Assembly: GCA_946480345.1 (NCBI GenBank)
Contig: CAMLJR010000026.1
Coordinates: 1-23,619, forward strand
Length of the DNA stretch: 23,619 bases
Reading direction: 5' to 3'
From: an uncultured Spongiibacteraceae bacterium
GTDB lineage: Bacteria; Pseudomonadota; Gammaproteobacteria; Pseudomonadales; CAMLJR01
This document shows positions 14,603-23,619 of this stretch, in pieces. The notes under the pieces are model-generated. The model was not told where the DNA came from. It was given only the letters and a program-made list of their open reading frames with translations, and ran no database searches. Made by a program: the position numbers and the translations under genes. Each line of letters starts with the position of its first letter. Positions within the stretch are counted from its first letter, which is position 1.

Positions 14603-15976
14603 ATGGCCAAGCGCAAAACAGCTTTTGTCTGCAACGAATGCGGCGCCGAATTCAGCAAGTGGCTCGGGCAATGCACCGAATGCAACGCGTGGAATTCGGT
14701 ATCCGAGTTTCGCGTGCCGGCCCAGTCGCGCGGTGATGAGCGCGGCGGCGAACGCAATATCGGTTATGCCGGCGCGGCGGCGAGCGAAGTGAAGCTGCTC
14801 AATGAAATCGAGTTGTCGGCATTGCCGCGCGTTTCGACCGGCGCCGAGGAATTCGATCGCGTGCTCGGCGGTGGATTGGTGCCGGGCTCGGCGATTCTGA
14901 TCGGCGGCAATCCCGGCGCCGGCAAAAGCACGCTGCTGTTGCAGACGCTGTGTCATCTCGCCGCGACGATGCCGGCGCTGTATGTAACCGGCGAAGAATC
15001 GTTGCAACAGGTCGCGATGCGCGCGCAGCGTCTTCAATTACCGATGGATCAACTCAAACTGCTCGCCGAAACCGATGTGCATCTGCTGCTCGATCGGGTG
15101 CAGAAAGTTGCGCCGCGCGTGCTCGTCGTCGATTCGATCCAGGTGTTGTATGACCCGGAAATGACATCGGCACCCGGCAGCGTCGCGCAGGTGCGCGATT
15201 GCGCGGCGCTGCTGACACGCTACGCAAAACAGACCGGCACCGTGCTGTTTCTGGTCGGGCATGTGACGAAGGACGGCAGCTTGGCCGGGCCCAAAGTGCT
15301 CGAACATATGATCGACTGCTCGATCATGCTCGAAGGCAGCAGCGACAACCGGTTCCGCACATTGCGCGGGCACAAGAATCGGTTCGGCCCGGTCAACGAA
15401 CTCGGTGTGTTCGCGATGACCGAACAGGGCATGCGCGAGGTAAAAAATCCATCGGCGATTTTTCTGACGCGCGGCATGGCGCCGGCGGCCGGCAGTGTGG
15501 TGATGGTGGTGTGGGAAGGCACACGGCCGCTGCTCGTCGAGATTCAGGCGTTGGTGGACACTTCCCAACTGAACAACCCGCGCCGGCTCGCGGTCGGCGT
15601 CGAGCAGAACCGGCTGGCGATGCTGCTGGCTGTGTTGCATCGACACGGCGGCTTGCAGGTGGGCGATCAGGATGTGTTCGTCAACGTGGTGGGTGGCGTG
15701 AAGGTATTGGAGACCAGTGCCGATCTGGCGCTGCTGGTTTCGATCGTGTCCAGTTTCCGCGATCGCGTATTGCCGCAGGATCTGGTGGTGTTCGGCGAAG
15801 TCGGCCTGGCCGGCGAAATCCGGCCGGTGCCGAGCGGGCAGGAGCGATTGCAGGAGGCCGCGAAGCATGGCTTTCGCCGCGCCATCGTGCCGAAAGGCAA
15901 TCGGCCAAAAACGCCGCCCGAAGGCATGGAAATTATTGGTGTTGCGACATTGGCGGAAGCGCTCGACGTGCTCTGA
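14603..15976 (+). CDS. radA: DNA repair protein RadA (Sms)
   Basis: RadA is a DnaB-like hexameric helicase that promotes branch migration and processing of recombination intermediates together with RecA. The 457 residues match the family. A four-cysteine zinc finger occupies Cys10, Cys13, Cys24 and Cys27. The RecA-like ATPase has Walker A GGNPGAGKST at 101-110 and a Walker B region LVVDSIQ at 174-180. The RadA-specific HKNRFG lies at 257-262. The C-terminal third is the Lon-protease-like domain (from about 290) with VNVVGGVKV and DLVVFGEVGLAGEIRPV. The ribosome-binding site GGAG precedes the ATG. It is divergent from dopC and converges on mrcA with an 8-base gap. Confidence 0.97.
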   Translation: MAKRKTAFVCNECGAEFSKWLGQCTECNAWNSVSEFRVPAQSRGDERGGERNIGYAGAAASEVKLLNEIELSALPRVSTGAEEFDRVLGGGLVPGSAILIGGNPGAGKSTLLLQTLCHLAATMPALYVTGEESLQQVAMRAQRLQLPMDQLKLLAETDVHLLLDRVQKVAPRVLVVDSIQVLYDPEMTSAPGSVAQVRDCAALLTRYAKQTGTVLFLVGHVTKDGSLAGPKVLEHMIDCSIMLEGSSDNRFRTLRGHKNRFGPVNELGVFAMTEQGMREVKNPSAIFLTRGMAPAAGSVVMVVWEGTRPLLVEIQALVDTSQLNNPRRLAVGVEQNRLAMLLAVLHRHGGLQVGDQDVFVNVVGGVKVLETSADLALLVSIVSSFRDRVLPQDLVVFGEVGLAGEIRPVPSGQERLQEAAKHGFRRAIVPKGNRPKTPPEGMEIIGVATLAEALDVL

Positions 15977-15985
15977 GCGTACGCT
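15976..15985. repeat. Palindrome at the radA-mrcA convergent junction
   Basis: AGCGTACGCT is a perfect 10-base palindrome. Its first base is the last base of the radA TGA stop and its last base is the final base of the mrcA TAA stop read on the minus strand. It fills the whole 8-base intergenic space. No T run follows on either strand. Confidence 0.55.
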
Positions 15986-18441
15986 TAGAAAATATCCTGC
16001 TCGGACATGCCGCCGTGCCCGCCGCCTGCATCGATGCCTTGAGCGCCCTGCGACTGCTGCGTCGGCGCGGTGCCTTCGACGAAGTATTCGAATACCGCGT
16101 CGCTTTGTTCGGGCGGCGCCAGCAGGCCGGTGTTCGGATCGACCCGCAAACTGACCACTCCCTCCGGCTGGCGGAACGGGCGTTCGGGTTTGCCGGCGAG
16201 CGCGGCGCGCATGTATTCGATCCAGATCGGCAGCGCAACGGTTGAGCCGTATTCGTCGCGGCCCATCGGTTTGTTCTGGTCGAAGCCAGCCCAAGCGATC
16301 GTCACGATGCCGCTTGAATAACCGTTGAACCAGGTATCGACCGGGCCAGTAGTGGTGCCGGTTTTGCCGCCCATATCGCGCCGGCCCAATACCGACGCGG
16401 CTTCGGCGGTGCCGCGTACCACCACATCCCGCAACATCGAATCCATGATGAAACCGTAACGCGGGTCGAGCACGCGCGGCGCCGGCGTCACCGATTCTGC
16501 TGAATCGCTCCGCGTCGTCGCGACCGGTATCGCATCAGCGGGGGCCGATTCTCCCTCGTCGGTTTGCGCGAACGAGGTATCGCATTCGGGGCACGCGGAC
16601 GGCGGCTGCGCCTGATACACCACATTGCCGTTTCTATCTTCGACGCGTTCCAGCACGTACGGATTGATCAGAAAACCCTGATTCGCAAACACCGCGAAGC
16701 CGCGCGCCATCTGCATCGGGGTAGCCGAAAGGCTGCCGAGAGCGACCGACAAATTGCGCGGAATCTGTTTTTTCTCGAAACCGAAATGTTGCGCATAGTC
16801 GACCGCAGTATCGATACCGATCTGCTGCAACACGCGAATCGAGACGACGTTGCGCGATTTGTACAGGGCCGTCCGCAGCGGCGTCGGACCGTAGAATTTG
16901 CCGGTATCGTTTTCGGGGCGCCACGCTTCTTCCATCTGTTCGTCCTGAAACACGATCGGTGCGTCGTTCATTACCGTCGCCGCCGTCAGTCCGCGTTCGA
17001 GCGCTGCGGAATAGATGAAGGGTTTAAAGCCAGAACCCGGCTGCCGTTGGGCTTGGGTGATGCGGTTGAATTTGCTGTGGCGAAAATCGAACCCGCCCAC
17101 CAGTGTCACGATGGCGCCGGTATCGGCGTTCAGGCTGACCAGCGCGCTTTGCAGGGCTGGAATCTGCCGCAATTCCCACGCACCTTTAGCGTTTTGGCGA
17201 ACACGCACGATATCGCCAATCGCGACAACGTCTGCGGCGGTTTGCGGGGACGGACCGCGATGATCCTCGTCGATGTAACGGCGGGCCGTGCTCAGGCCCT
17301 GTTCCCAATCGACGGTAATCGTTTGTCCATTCCCCAATAGCGCAGAAAATCGGCGTTGGCCGATCTCGACCACGGCAGCCGGCGCGAGTCCGCCGAGCAA
17401 TGGCATCGCCGCCAATTTGCGCTGCCAGGCGCGGCGATCCGGTTCGGTGCCGGTTGCGCCGAATCGGCGCTCTGGTCCGCGATAGCCATGGCGCGTGTCG
17501 TAACCGAGTAGTCCGTCGATGACTGCGGCGTTGCCGACGCGCTGCAGTTTGCTGTCGATGGTGGTGTAGGCGGTGTAGCCGTCGGTATACGCGCGCAGAC
17601 CGAACCGTTCGATCATTTCCTGGCGCACCATTTCAGCGGCGTAGCCTGCCTCCACACCGGAAATCGAACCGTGATAGCTCGCCGCCAATGGCTCGCTCAA
17701 AGCATCGTTCAATTGCTGTTCGGTGATGTCGCCAAGCGCATACATGCGACCGAGAATCCAGTCGCGTCGGCGAGTAGCGCGCTCGGGGTTGGTGATCGGG
17801 TTATTCGCCGACGGCGCTTTCGGCAGGCCAGCCAGCATTGCCCATTGGCTGATCGTCAGTTCGCCGATCGATTTTCCGTAATACACCTGCGCGGCCGCTT
17901 CGACGCCATAAGCGCGGTGGCCGAGAAAAATCTTGTTCAGATAAAGCTCAAGAATCTCCTGTTTGCTGAGTTCGTGCTCTATCTGTAACGCCAGCAGGAT
18001 TTCGTTGAATTTGCGCGCGAAGGTGCGCTCCTGAGACAGAAAATAATTTTTGGCGACCTGCATCGTGATGGTGCTGCCGCCGGTTTGGATGTGGCCACTG
18101 GTCAGTAGTTGCGATGCCGCGCGCACGAGGCTCTTCACATCGACGCCGTGGTGCTTGAAAAAACTATCGTCTTCGGCAGCGAGTACGGCTTTGATAAACA
18201 ACGGCGGCAAATCGGCCAATTTCTTTGGTGTGCGCCGCATCTCACCGTATTCGCCAATCAATTCTCCATCGCGGGTGTACACCCTTAACGGAGTCTGCAA
18301 TTGCATATCTCGCAGAACATCGACAGATGGCAAATTCGGACTAAGGTATAGGAACGCTGCGGCACCTAGCAGCAACGGAATAGCCCCTGCACCCAGAACC
18401 AACCAGATCACGTTGCGGAGAAAACTGCTGAGTTTCGTCAT
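15985..18441 (-). CDS. mrcA: Penicillin-binding protein 1A, bifunctional class A PBP
   Basis: PBP1A polymerises lipid II (glycosyltransferase) and cross-links the glycan strands (DD-transpeptidase) in the periplasm. It is anchored by one N-terminal membrane helix (about 10-34). The 818 residues show the glycosyltransferase motif AAEDDSFFKHHGVD with catalytic Glu90, then QTGGSTITMQ and the TRRRDWIL motif. An OB-type insert domain (about 310-430) precedes the transpeptidase. The transpeptidase has SGFK with nucleophile Ser470, SRN at 529-531 and KTGTT at 693-697. The CPEC-containing insertion (617-620) between SRN and KTG is also known from E. coli PBP1A. The symbol ponA is used in Pseudomonas. 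It is divergent from pilM, a conserved neighbour relation in gammaproteobacteria. Confidence 0.97.
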   Translation of the reverse strand: MTKLSSFLRNVIWLVLGAGAIPLLLGAAAFLYLSPNLPSVDVLRDMQLQTPLRVYTRDGELIGEYGEMRRTPKKLADLPPLFIKAVLAAEDDSFFKHHGVDVKSLVRAASQLLTSGHIQTGGSTITMQVAKNYFLSQERTFARKFNEILLALQIEHELSKQEILELYLNKIFLGHRAYGVEAAAQVYYGKSIGELTISQWAMLAGLPKAPSANNPITNPERATRRRDWILGRMYALGDITEQQLNDALSEPLAASYHGSISGVEAGYAAEMVRQEMIERFGLRAYTDGYTAYTTIDSKLQRVGNAAVIDGLLGYDTRHGYRGPERRFGATGTEPDRRAWQRKLAAMPLLGGLAPAAVVEIGQRRFSALLGNGQTITVDWEQGLSTARRYIDEDHRGPSPQTAADVVAIGDIVRVRQNAKGAWELRQIPALQSALVSLNADTGAIVTLVGGFDFRHSKFNRITQAQRQPGSGFKPFIYSAALERGLTAATVMNDAPIVFQDEQMEEAWRPENDTGKFYGPTPLRTALYKSRNVVSIRVLQQIGIDTAVDYAQHFGFEKKQIPRNLSVALGSLSATPMQMARGFAVFANQGFLINPYVLERVEDRNGNVVYQAQPPSACPECDTSFAQTDEGESAPADAIPVATTRSDSAESVTPAPRVLDPRYGFIMDSMLRDVVVRGTAEAASVLGRRDMGGKTGTTTGPVDTWFNGYSSGIVTIAWAGFDQNKPMGRDEYGSTVALPIWIEYMRAALAGKPERPFRQPEGVVSLRVDPNTGLLAPPEQSDAVFEYFVEGTAPTQQSQGAQGIDAGGGHGGMSEQDIF

Positions 18442-18505
18442 ATTTTTCTAATACTGATAAGAACTTAGCGATAACGTACCGCAGGCGACTTGGTGAAAGT
18501 GTGAA

Positions 18506-18511
18506 ATTATA
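18506..18511 (-). promoter_or_regulatory. -10 box of mrcA
   Basis: A perfect TATAAT on the minus strand lies 64 bases upstream of the mrcA ATG. The hexamer 17 bases further upstream (TGCGTT) is a weak -35 box. The rest of the 174-base mrcA-pilM gap is AT-rich and also contains TAAAAT (18573-18578) on the plus strand, a possible -10 for the pil operon without a clear -35. Confidence 0.5.
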
Positions 18512-18588
18512 AGCACTTTTTTTGCTGGAACGCATTTGCGCAATTGCAGGTCGTGGTATTTAATTCATCTTGTAAAATTGTGCTCTAA

Positions 18589-19682
<1,094 letters not shown>

Positions 19683-19683
<1 letters not shown>

Positions 19684-20246
19684 TGGCGCGCATCAACCTA
19701 TTACCCTGGCGGGAAGAGCGTCGCCAGGAGCTCAAAAAAGAATTTCTGGTGGTACTCGGCGGCACTGCGCTCTTGGCAGTCGTTCTGTTGCTCGTCACCA
19801 ACCGTGTTTACAACTCCTGGATCGACAATCAAGGCAATCGTAACGCGTATTTGCAGCGCAATATCGATGAGCTGAGTCGGCAGGTTGCCGAAATCAAGGA
19901 GCTTGAAGCGAAGCGTCGTCAACTGCTCGATCGGATGAAAGTAATTCAGGATCTGCAGGGCACGCGGCCACTGGTAGTGCATGTATTCGACGATCTGGTT
20001 CGCACGCTGCCCGATGGCGTGTTCTACCAAGGACTCAGCCGCGGCGAGAAGAAAATCGAAATTTCCGGCGTTGCCGAATCGAATAATCGCGTATCGAGCT
20101 TGATGCGCCAGCTCGATAAATCCGAGTGGTTCGAAAATCCGAATTTGACGTCGGTACAAGCAGCCACCGAATACGGCGAGCAGGCCAGCGCGTTCAAAAT
20201 GGCTGTCGACATCAGTCAGCCCGACTCGAAAGCCGGGGAGAAATAA
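19683..20246 (+). CDS. pilN: Type IV pilus assembly protein PilN
   Basis: PilN is a bitopic inner-membrane protein. Its short cytoplasmic N-terminus docks into PilM and its periplasmic domain pairs with PilO. The 187 residues begin MARINLLPWREERR, the conserved PilM-binding motif, followed by one membrane helix (about 20-43), a periplasmic coiled coil (about 50-85) and a ferredoxin-like domain. A reading ten codons longer exists, but the conserved MARINLLPW start overlapping the pilM stop decides 19683. Confidence 0.96.
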
Positions 20247-20248
20247 TC

Positions 20249-20857
20249 GTGGCGTTTCAGGATGTAATTGAAGATCTGCGCGGGTTAGACCTGGGCGAGC
20301 TGAACGCGGAAAACATCGGTAGCTGGCCGCTGGCGGTAAAAGTCATCGCTTGGGTGCTCGCCTTCGTTTTAGTCATGGTGCTGGGTTACTTCTACAACAT
20401 TTCCGATTTGCGTCAGCAATTGGCGCAGGTGGAACAGAAAGAAACCGAGCTGAAAAAAGAATTTGAAGATAAAGCGTTCAAAGCGGCCAATCTCGATGCC
20501 TTGCGCACGCAGATGAAAGAGATGGAAGAGTCGTTCGGCGCGTTGATTAGTCAATTGCCCAGCGACACCGAAGTGCCCGGGCTGCTTGAAGACATCACCA
20601 ATAAAGGCGTGGAGTCGGGGCTCGACATCAAGAGCATCAAGCTGCAGCCGGAAGTAGCCAAAGAGTTCTACATCGAATTACCGATCAATATCGAAGTCAC
20701 CGGCACGTATCACGATTTCGGCACTTTTGTCAGCGGCATTGCCGGTCTGCCGCGAATTGTCACGCTGCATGATTTCAAAATGACGTCAGACCCCAAAACG
20801 CCGGGCGTATTGTCGATGAGTATTTCGGCCAAAACCTACCGGTACAAAGGGGCATAG
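20249..20857 (+). CDS. pilO: Type IV pilus assembly protein PilO
   Basis: PilO is the partner of PilN in the inner-membrane alignment subcomplex. From GTG 20249 the protein has 202 residues: a short cytoplasmic segment (VIEDLRGLDLGELNAENIGS), one membrane helix (about 28-50), a coiled coil (DLRQQLAQVEQKETELKKEF) and a periplasmic ferredoxin-like domain. The GTG is preceded by GGGGAG (20235-20240) at 8 bases and lies two bases after the pilN stop. An in-frame upstream ATG would overlap pilN by over 100 bases and is rejected. Confidence 0.95.
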   Translation: MAFQDVIEDLRGLDLGELNAENIGSWPLAVKVIAWVLAFVLVMVLGYFYNISDLRQQLAQVEQKETELKKEFEDKAFKAANLDALRTQMKEMEESFGALISQLPSDTEVPGLLEDITNKGVESGLDIKSIKLQPEVAKEFYIELPINIEVTGTYHDFGTFVSGIAGLPRIVTLHDFKMTSDPKTPGVLSMSISAKTYRYKGA

Positions 20858-20866
20858 GAAGCGATC

Positions 20867-21418
20867 ATGGTGATGTGGCGATCTCAACCGCGAATATTCG
20901 CGCTGTTTGCTGCGACGCTGCTATTCGTAGCGTGCGGAAGCGGGACTTATCCCGACTTGGATAAATATATGGCTGAAGTGAAGGCGCGTCCCGCCGGTCA
21001 CATTCAGCCGATTCCGGCATTTACTGCCTATAAATCGTTTACGTATAGCGCGGCAGGAATGCGGAATCCGTTCCAGCCGCCCGTCGAGGTAAAAGAAATT
21101 ACCCGCATGCAGCGCTTGGTGAAGGTCAAGCCGGACATGAATCGCCCGAAAGAGTTTCTCGAGCAGTTCAGCATCGATGCGTTAACGATGGTGGGAACCG
21201 TTCAGATGGACGGCACGTTGTGGGCGCTGATTCAAGATGGTGAAGGCAGCGTACATCGGGCGCGTATGGGCAACTACATGGGTAAGAATCACGGCCATAT
21301 CGTGGAGCTGACGGAGAACTACGTCTCCGTTATCGAAATCGTTTCGAATGGTCCGGACGAGTGGGTTGAGCGTCCGCACAAACTGCAGTTGAAGACCATC
21401 GAGAGCAAAAGCAAATGA
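20867..21418 (+). CDS. pilP: Type IV pilus assembly lipoprotein PilP
   Basis: PilP is an inner-membrane lipoprotein connecting PilN/PilO to the secretin PilQ through its HR-like beta domain. The 183 residues start with a lipoprotein signal peptide ending in FVACGSG, so Cys23 is the expected lipidation site. A flexible linker with the PilP motif YSAAGMRNPFQPP (about 61-73) follows, then the C-terminal beta-sandwich domain (about 100-175). AGGA (20856-20859) is 7 bases before the ATG. A second ATG at 20873 is possible and would shorten the signal by two residues. Confidence 0.95.
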   Translation: MVMWRSQPRIFALFAATLLFVACGSGTYPDLDKYMAEVKARPAGHIQPIPAFTAYKSFTYSAAGMRNPFQPPVEVKEITRMQRLVKVKPDMNRPKEFLEQFSIDALTMVGTVQMDGTLWALIQDGEGSVHRARMGNYMGKNHGHIVELTENYVSVIEIVSNGPDEWVERPHKLQLKTIESKSK

Positions 21419-21450
21419 GACAGGACTGGCAGAGTTCGGCGGAGAAGTTC

Positions 21451-23619
21451 ATGGATACTCGGTATCTGCATAACAAATCATCAATGCTCAACCGCGTAAC
21501 GTTCGCGGGTATTGCTCGAGGTGCTGCCAAGCTGCTCGTGGCGTGGGTTGCCACAGTATCGGCTGCATCGGCTGCCAATCTCGTCGATATGCGATTCACT
21601 TCGCTGCCTGGCGGAAGCTTCGAGGCGCAGCTGATGTTCGATGCGCCGCCGCCTGTTCCTCAGGGTTATACGATCGAAAAGCCAGCGCGCATTTCGCTCG
21701 ACTTTCCAGGCGTCACCAGCCAGTTGAAAGAAAAGAAGCACACACTCGGTTATGAAAATGCCTCTAGCGCGGTGGTGCTCGAGTCCGCCGGCCGTACGCG
21801 CATGATTTTGAATCTGGTACAGGTTGCGCCGTACACGACGCAAGTCGATGGCAATAAGCTGATTGTTCGTGTCGGCGATGCCGGGGCGCGCGAGTATCTG
21901 AAACCGCTGGCCAGCGGTAGCGACGCAGTGTCGAGCGCGCTGGCGAAAACCACGTCTGCCGCGACGGGTGGTCGTGCTATCAACAATATTGATTTTCGCC
22001 GCGGCGATGTCGGCGAAGGTCGCCTGATCGTCGATCTTAGCGATCCGAAAACCGATATCAACGCGTCGGTTGAAGGTCAGCGCATCAAGCTCGAATTCAA
22101 AGGTGCGAATCTGCCGGAAAATCTGCAACGTCGCTTCGATGTTGTCGATTTCGCAACGCCCGTGAAAGTTGTCGATGCGCAGTATTCCTCCGCAGGTGCA
22201 ATCATTTATCTGCAAGCATCTGGCGAATACGATTACCTGGCGTATCAAACCGATAACCAGTACGTCGTTAGCGTTAAGCCGCTGACCAAAGAAGAAGTCG
22301 AAGACCGCAAAAAAGAATTCGCTTACACCGGCCAGCGCTTGTCGCTGAATTTCCAAGACATCGAAGTGCGCGCGGTGCTGCAGATTATTGCCGACTTCAC
22401 TGGTCTGAACTTGGTTGCGAGCGATACCGTAAGTGGCCGCATCACGTTGCGTCTGCATAACGTTCCTTGGGATCAGGCGTTGGCCCTCGTGTTAAAAACG
22501 AAGGGGCTCGATAAGCGTCAGGAGGGCAACGTGCTGATGGTGGCGCCGGCAGCCGAAATCGCCGAGCGCGAGCGTCAGGAACTGGAATCGAAGAAACAGA
22601 TTCAAGAACTGGCGCCATTGCAAACCGAGCACATTCGTATTCGCTACGCGCGTGCCAAGGATCTGTACAAGCTGTTCGCTCCGACAGGTGGCGGCGGTGG
22701 TGGGCAAGCCGGCCAAGCGCCAAGCGGAACGGGCAGCATTCTTTCGTCGCGTGGCAAGGTCATTGTCGACGATCGTACCAACTCGATCCTGATCACGGAA
22801 ACCGCGCAAAAGCTCGACGATTTCCGCCGTATCGTTAAATTGCTCGATGTCCCGATTCGTCAGGTTTTGATCGAAGCGCGCATCGTTATTGCTAACTCGG
22901 ATTTCGATAAGCAACTCGGTATCCAGTGGGGCGGCAAGTATATGAGCGAGGCTAACAGCGGTGGCTTGATCGAAGCCGGTGGTTCGATGGATACCATTAC
23001 TGGTGATCCAAGCGACACCGTTGAGTTTCCGCAGGCGCTGGGTGTCGATCTGGGTGTCGCTGGACCAAATGGATCTTTCGCCATCGGTTACACCGGTTCG
23101 GATCTGCTGATCAATATGGAGTTGTCTGCACTCGAAGCTCAAGGTCGTGGTGAGGTTGTTTCCCAGCCTAAGGTAATTACTGGTGACAAACAGCAAGCGA
23201 CCATCAAGTCCGGTACCGAGATTCCTTACCAAGAATCTGCAGCGAACGGTGAGACTACAATCTCCTTTAAAGAGGCTGTGCTCAAGCTGGACGTAACGCC
23301 TAGTATCACCCCAGATGATCGCATCATCATGGACCTAGTCATCAATCAGGATTCCGTTGGCGAGAACGTTTCCACTGGTACAGGTACCGTGCCCAGCATT
23401 GATACGAATGCGATCAAAACCCAGGTGTTGGTAGGCAATGGCGAAACAGTGGTACTCGGTGGTGTGTTCAAATCCACTGATATCTTCAAAGAAGATAAAG
23501 TACCGTTCCTCGGCGACATCCCCTATGTCGGGCGTCTGTTCAAGCGTGAAACGACGACGCGTACTAAGCAAGAACTGCTGATCTTCATCACTCCCCGCAT
23601 TCTCGCGGATACATTAGTC
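21451..23619 (+). CDS. pilQ: Type IV pilus secretin PilQ (3' end cut by window edge)
   Basis: PilQ forms the outer-membrane secretin channel through which the pilus passes. 723 residues are present. A signal peptide ends near VATVSAASA, and two AMIN peptidoglycan-binding domains follow. The first starts at LVDMRFTSLPGG and the second at INNIDFRRGDVG. Next come an STN/N0 domain (LSLNFQDIEVRAVLQIIADF), an N1 domain with a Gly-rich loop (TGGGGGGQAGQ), and the secretin core with VPFLGDIPYVGRLF. The reading frame is open to the last base at LLIFITPRILADTLV, so only a short tail should be missing. I chose ATG 21451 because GGAG (21441-21444) lies 6 bases upstream. The frame-compatible ATG at 21415 overlaps the pilP stop (ATGA), and ATG 21484 would give a more usual signal-peptide length. 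Confidence 0.95.
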   Translation, partial: MDTRYLHNKSSMLNRVTFAGIARGAAKLLVAWVATVSAASAANLVDMRFTSLPGGSFEAQLMFDAPPPVPQGYTIEKPARISLDFPGVTSQLKEKKHTLGYENASSAVVLESAGRTRMILNLVQVAPYTTQVDGNKLIVRVGDAGAREYLKPLASGSDAVSSALAKTTSAATGGRAINNIDFRRGDVGEGRLIVDLSDPKTDINASVEGQRIKLEFKGANLPENLQRRFDVVDFATPVKVVDAQYSSAGAIIYLQASGEYDYLAYQTDNQYVVSVKPLTKEEVEDRKKEFAYTGQRLSLNFQDIEVRAVLQIIADFTGLNLVASDTVSGRITLRLHNVPWDQALALVLKTKGLDKRQEGNVLMVAPAAEIAERERQELESKKQIQELAPLQTEHIRIRYARAKDLYKLFAPTGGGGGGQAGQAPSGTGSILSSRGKVIVDDRTNSILITETAQKLDDFRRIVKLLDVPIRQVLIEARIVIANSDFDKQLGIQWGGKYMSEANSGGLIEAGGSMDTITGDPSDTVEFPQALGVDLGVAGPNGSFAIGYTGSDLLINMELSALEAQGRGEVVSQPKVITGDKQQATIKSGTEIPYQESAANGETTISFKEAVLKLDVTPSITPDDRIIMDLVINQDSVGENVSTGTGTVPSIDTNAIKTQVLVGNGETVVLGGVFKSTDIFKEDKVPFLGDIPYVGRLFKRETTTRTKQELLIFITPRILADTLV

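Noticed and set aside
15038..16294. Long frames opposite and alongside radA/mrcA (minus 15038-16294, plus 15199-16245)
   Set aside because: Both overlap radA or mrcA, whose motifs are unmistakable, and their translations are low-complexity Arg/Ala/Gly-rich sequences without domains.
16477..16593. CPEC-containing insertion in PBP1A as a novel metal site
   Set aside because: E. coli PBP1A has the same CPEC segment at this position, so it is a family feature.
16564..17340. A 258-codon plus-strand frame inside mrcA
   Set aside because: It is antisense to the transpeptidase region of PBP1A and has no family signature.
21481..23232. Two long minus-strand frames opposite pilQ (325 and 246 codons)
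   Set aside because: PilQ is clearly the real gene here. The antisense frames have no motifs and no ribosome-binding sites that I could find.

Overview
The window is a gene-dense stretch of a gammaproteobacterial chromosome of fairly high GC. The evidence is the rpsF-rpsR-DUF2232-type-rplI-dnaB order, separate hisI and hisE genes beside tatABC, the ubiE-ubiJ-ubiB cluster, and a ponA/mrcA-pilMNOPQ divergent pair, a layout closest to Pseudomonas and its relatives rather than enterics. There is no gene-free stretch over 300 bases, and I see no prophage, insertion sequence or CRISPR array.

Left part (1-7391). A tRNA-Leu(CAG) gene on the minus strand has a near-consensus promoter and diverges from a plus-strand block: rnr (RNase R) and rlmB (23S rRNA methyltransferase), then a separate ribosomal-protein unit with a clean sigma-70 promoter and a structured leader (rpsF, rpsR, a polytopic membrane protein, rplI). 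That unit ends at a strong intrinsic terminator, followed by dnaB, the replicative helicase.

Middle part (7397-14493, minus strand). Ten genes run in one direction, mostly with overlaps or short gaps: dopC, dopE, ubiE, ubiJ, ubiB, hisI, hisE, tatA, tatB, tatC. They combine replication, ubiquinone biosynthesis, histidine biosynthesis and twin-arginine protein export. The two genes heading the block are the most interesting content. The first encodes a protein with a winged-helix-like N-terminus followed by three tandem DnaT-type domains. The second encodes a clear relative of phage lambda replication protein P, a DnaB helicase loader. Together they match the domesticated lambda O/P-derived pair proposed as a third class of chromosomal helicase loader (dopC/dopE). 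dnaB itself lies 5.4 kb away in the same window.

Right part (14603-23619). radA (DNA recombination and repair) diverges from dopC across a short region holding a perfect 9-bp inverted repeat. mrcA (penicillin-binding protein 1A) converges on radA. The type IV pilus alignment and secretin operon pilM-N-O-P-Q diverges from mrcA, and pilQ runs off the right edge only a few residues before its expected end.

The two convergent junctions (dnaB/tatC and radA/mrcA) are only 5 and 8 bases long. Each is centred on a perfect inverted repeat that includes the stop codons.
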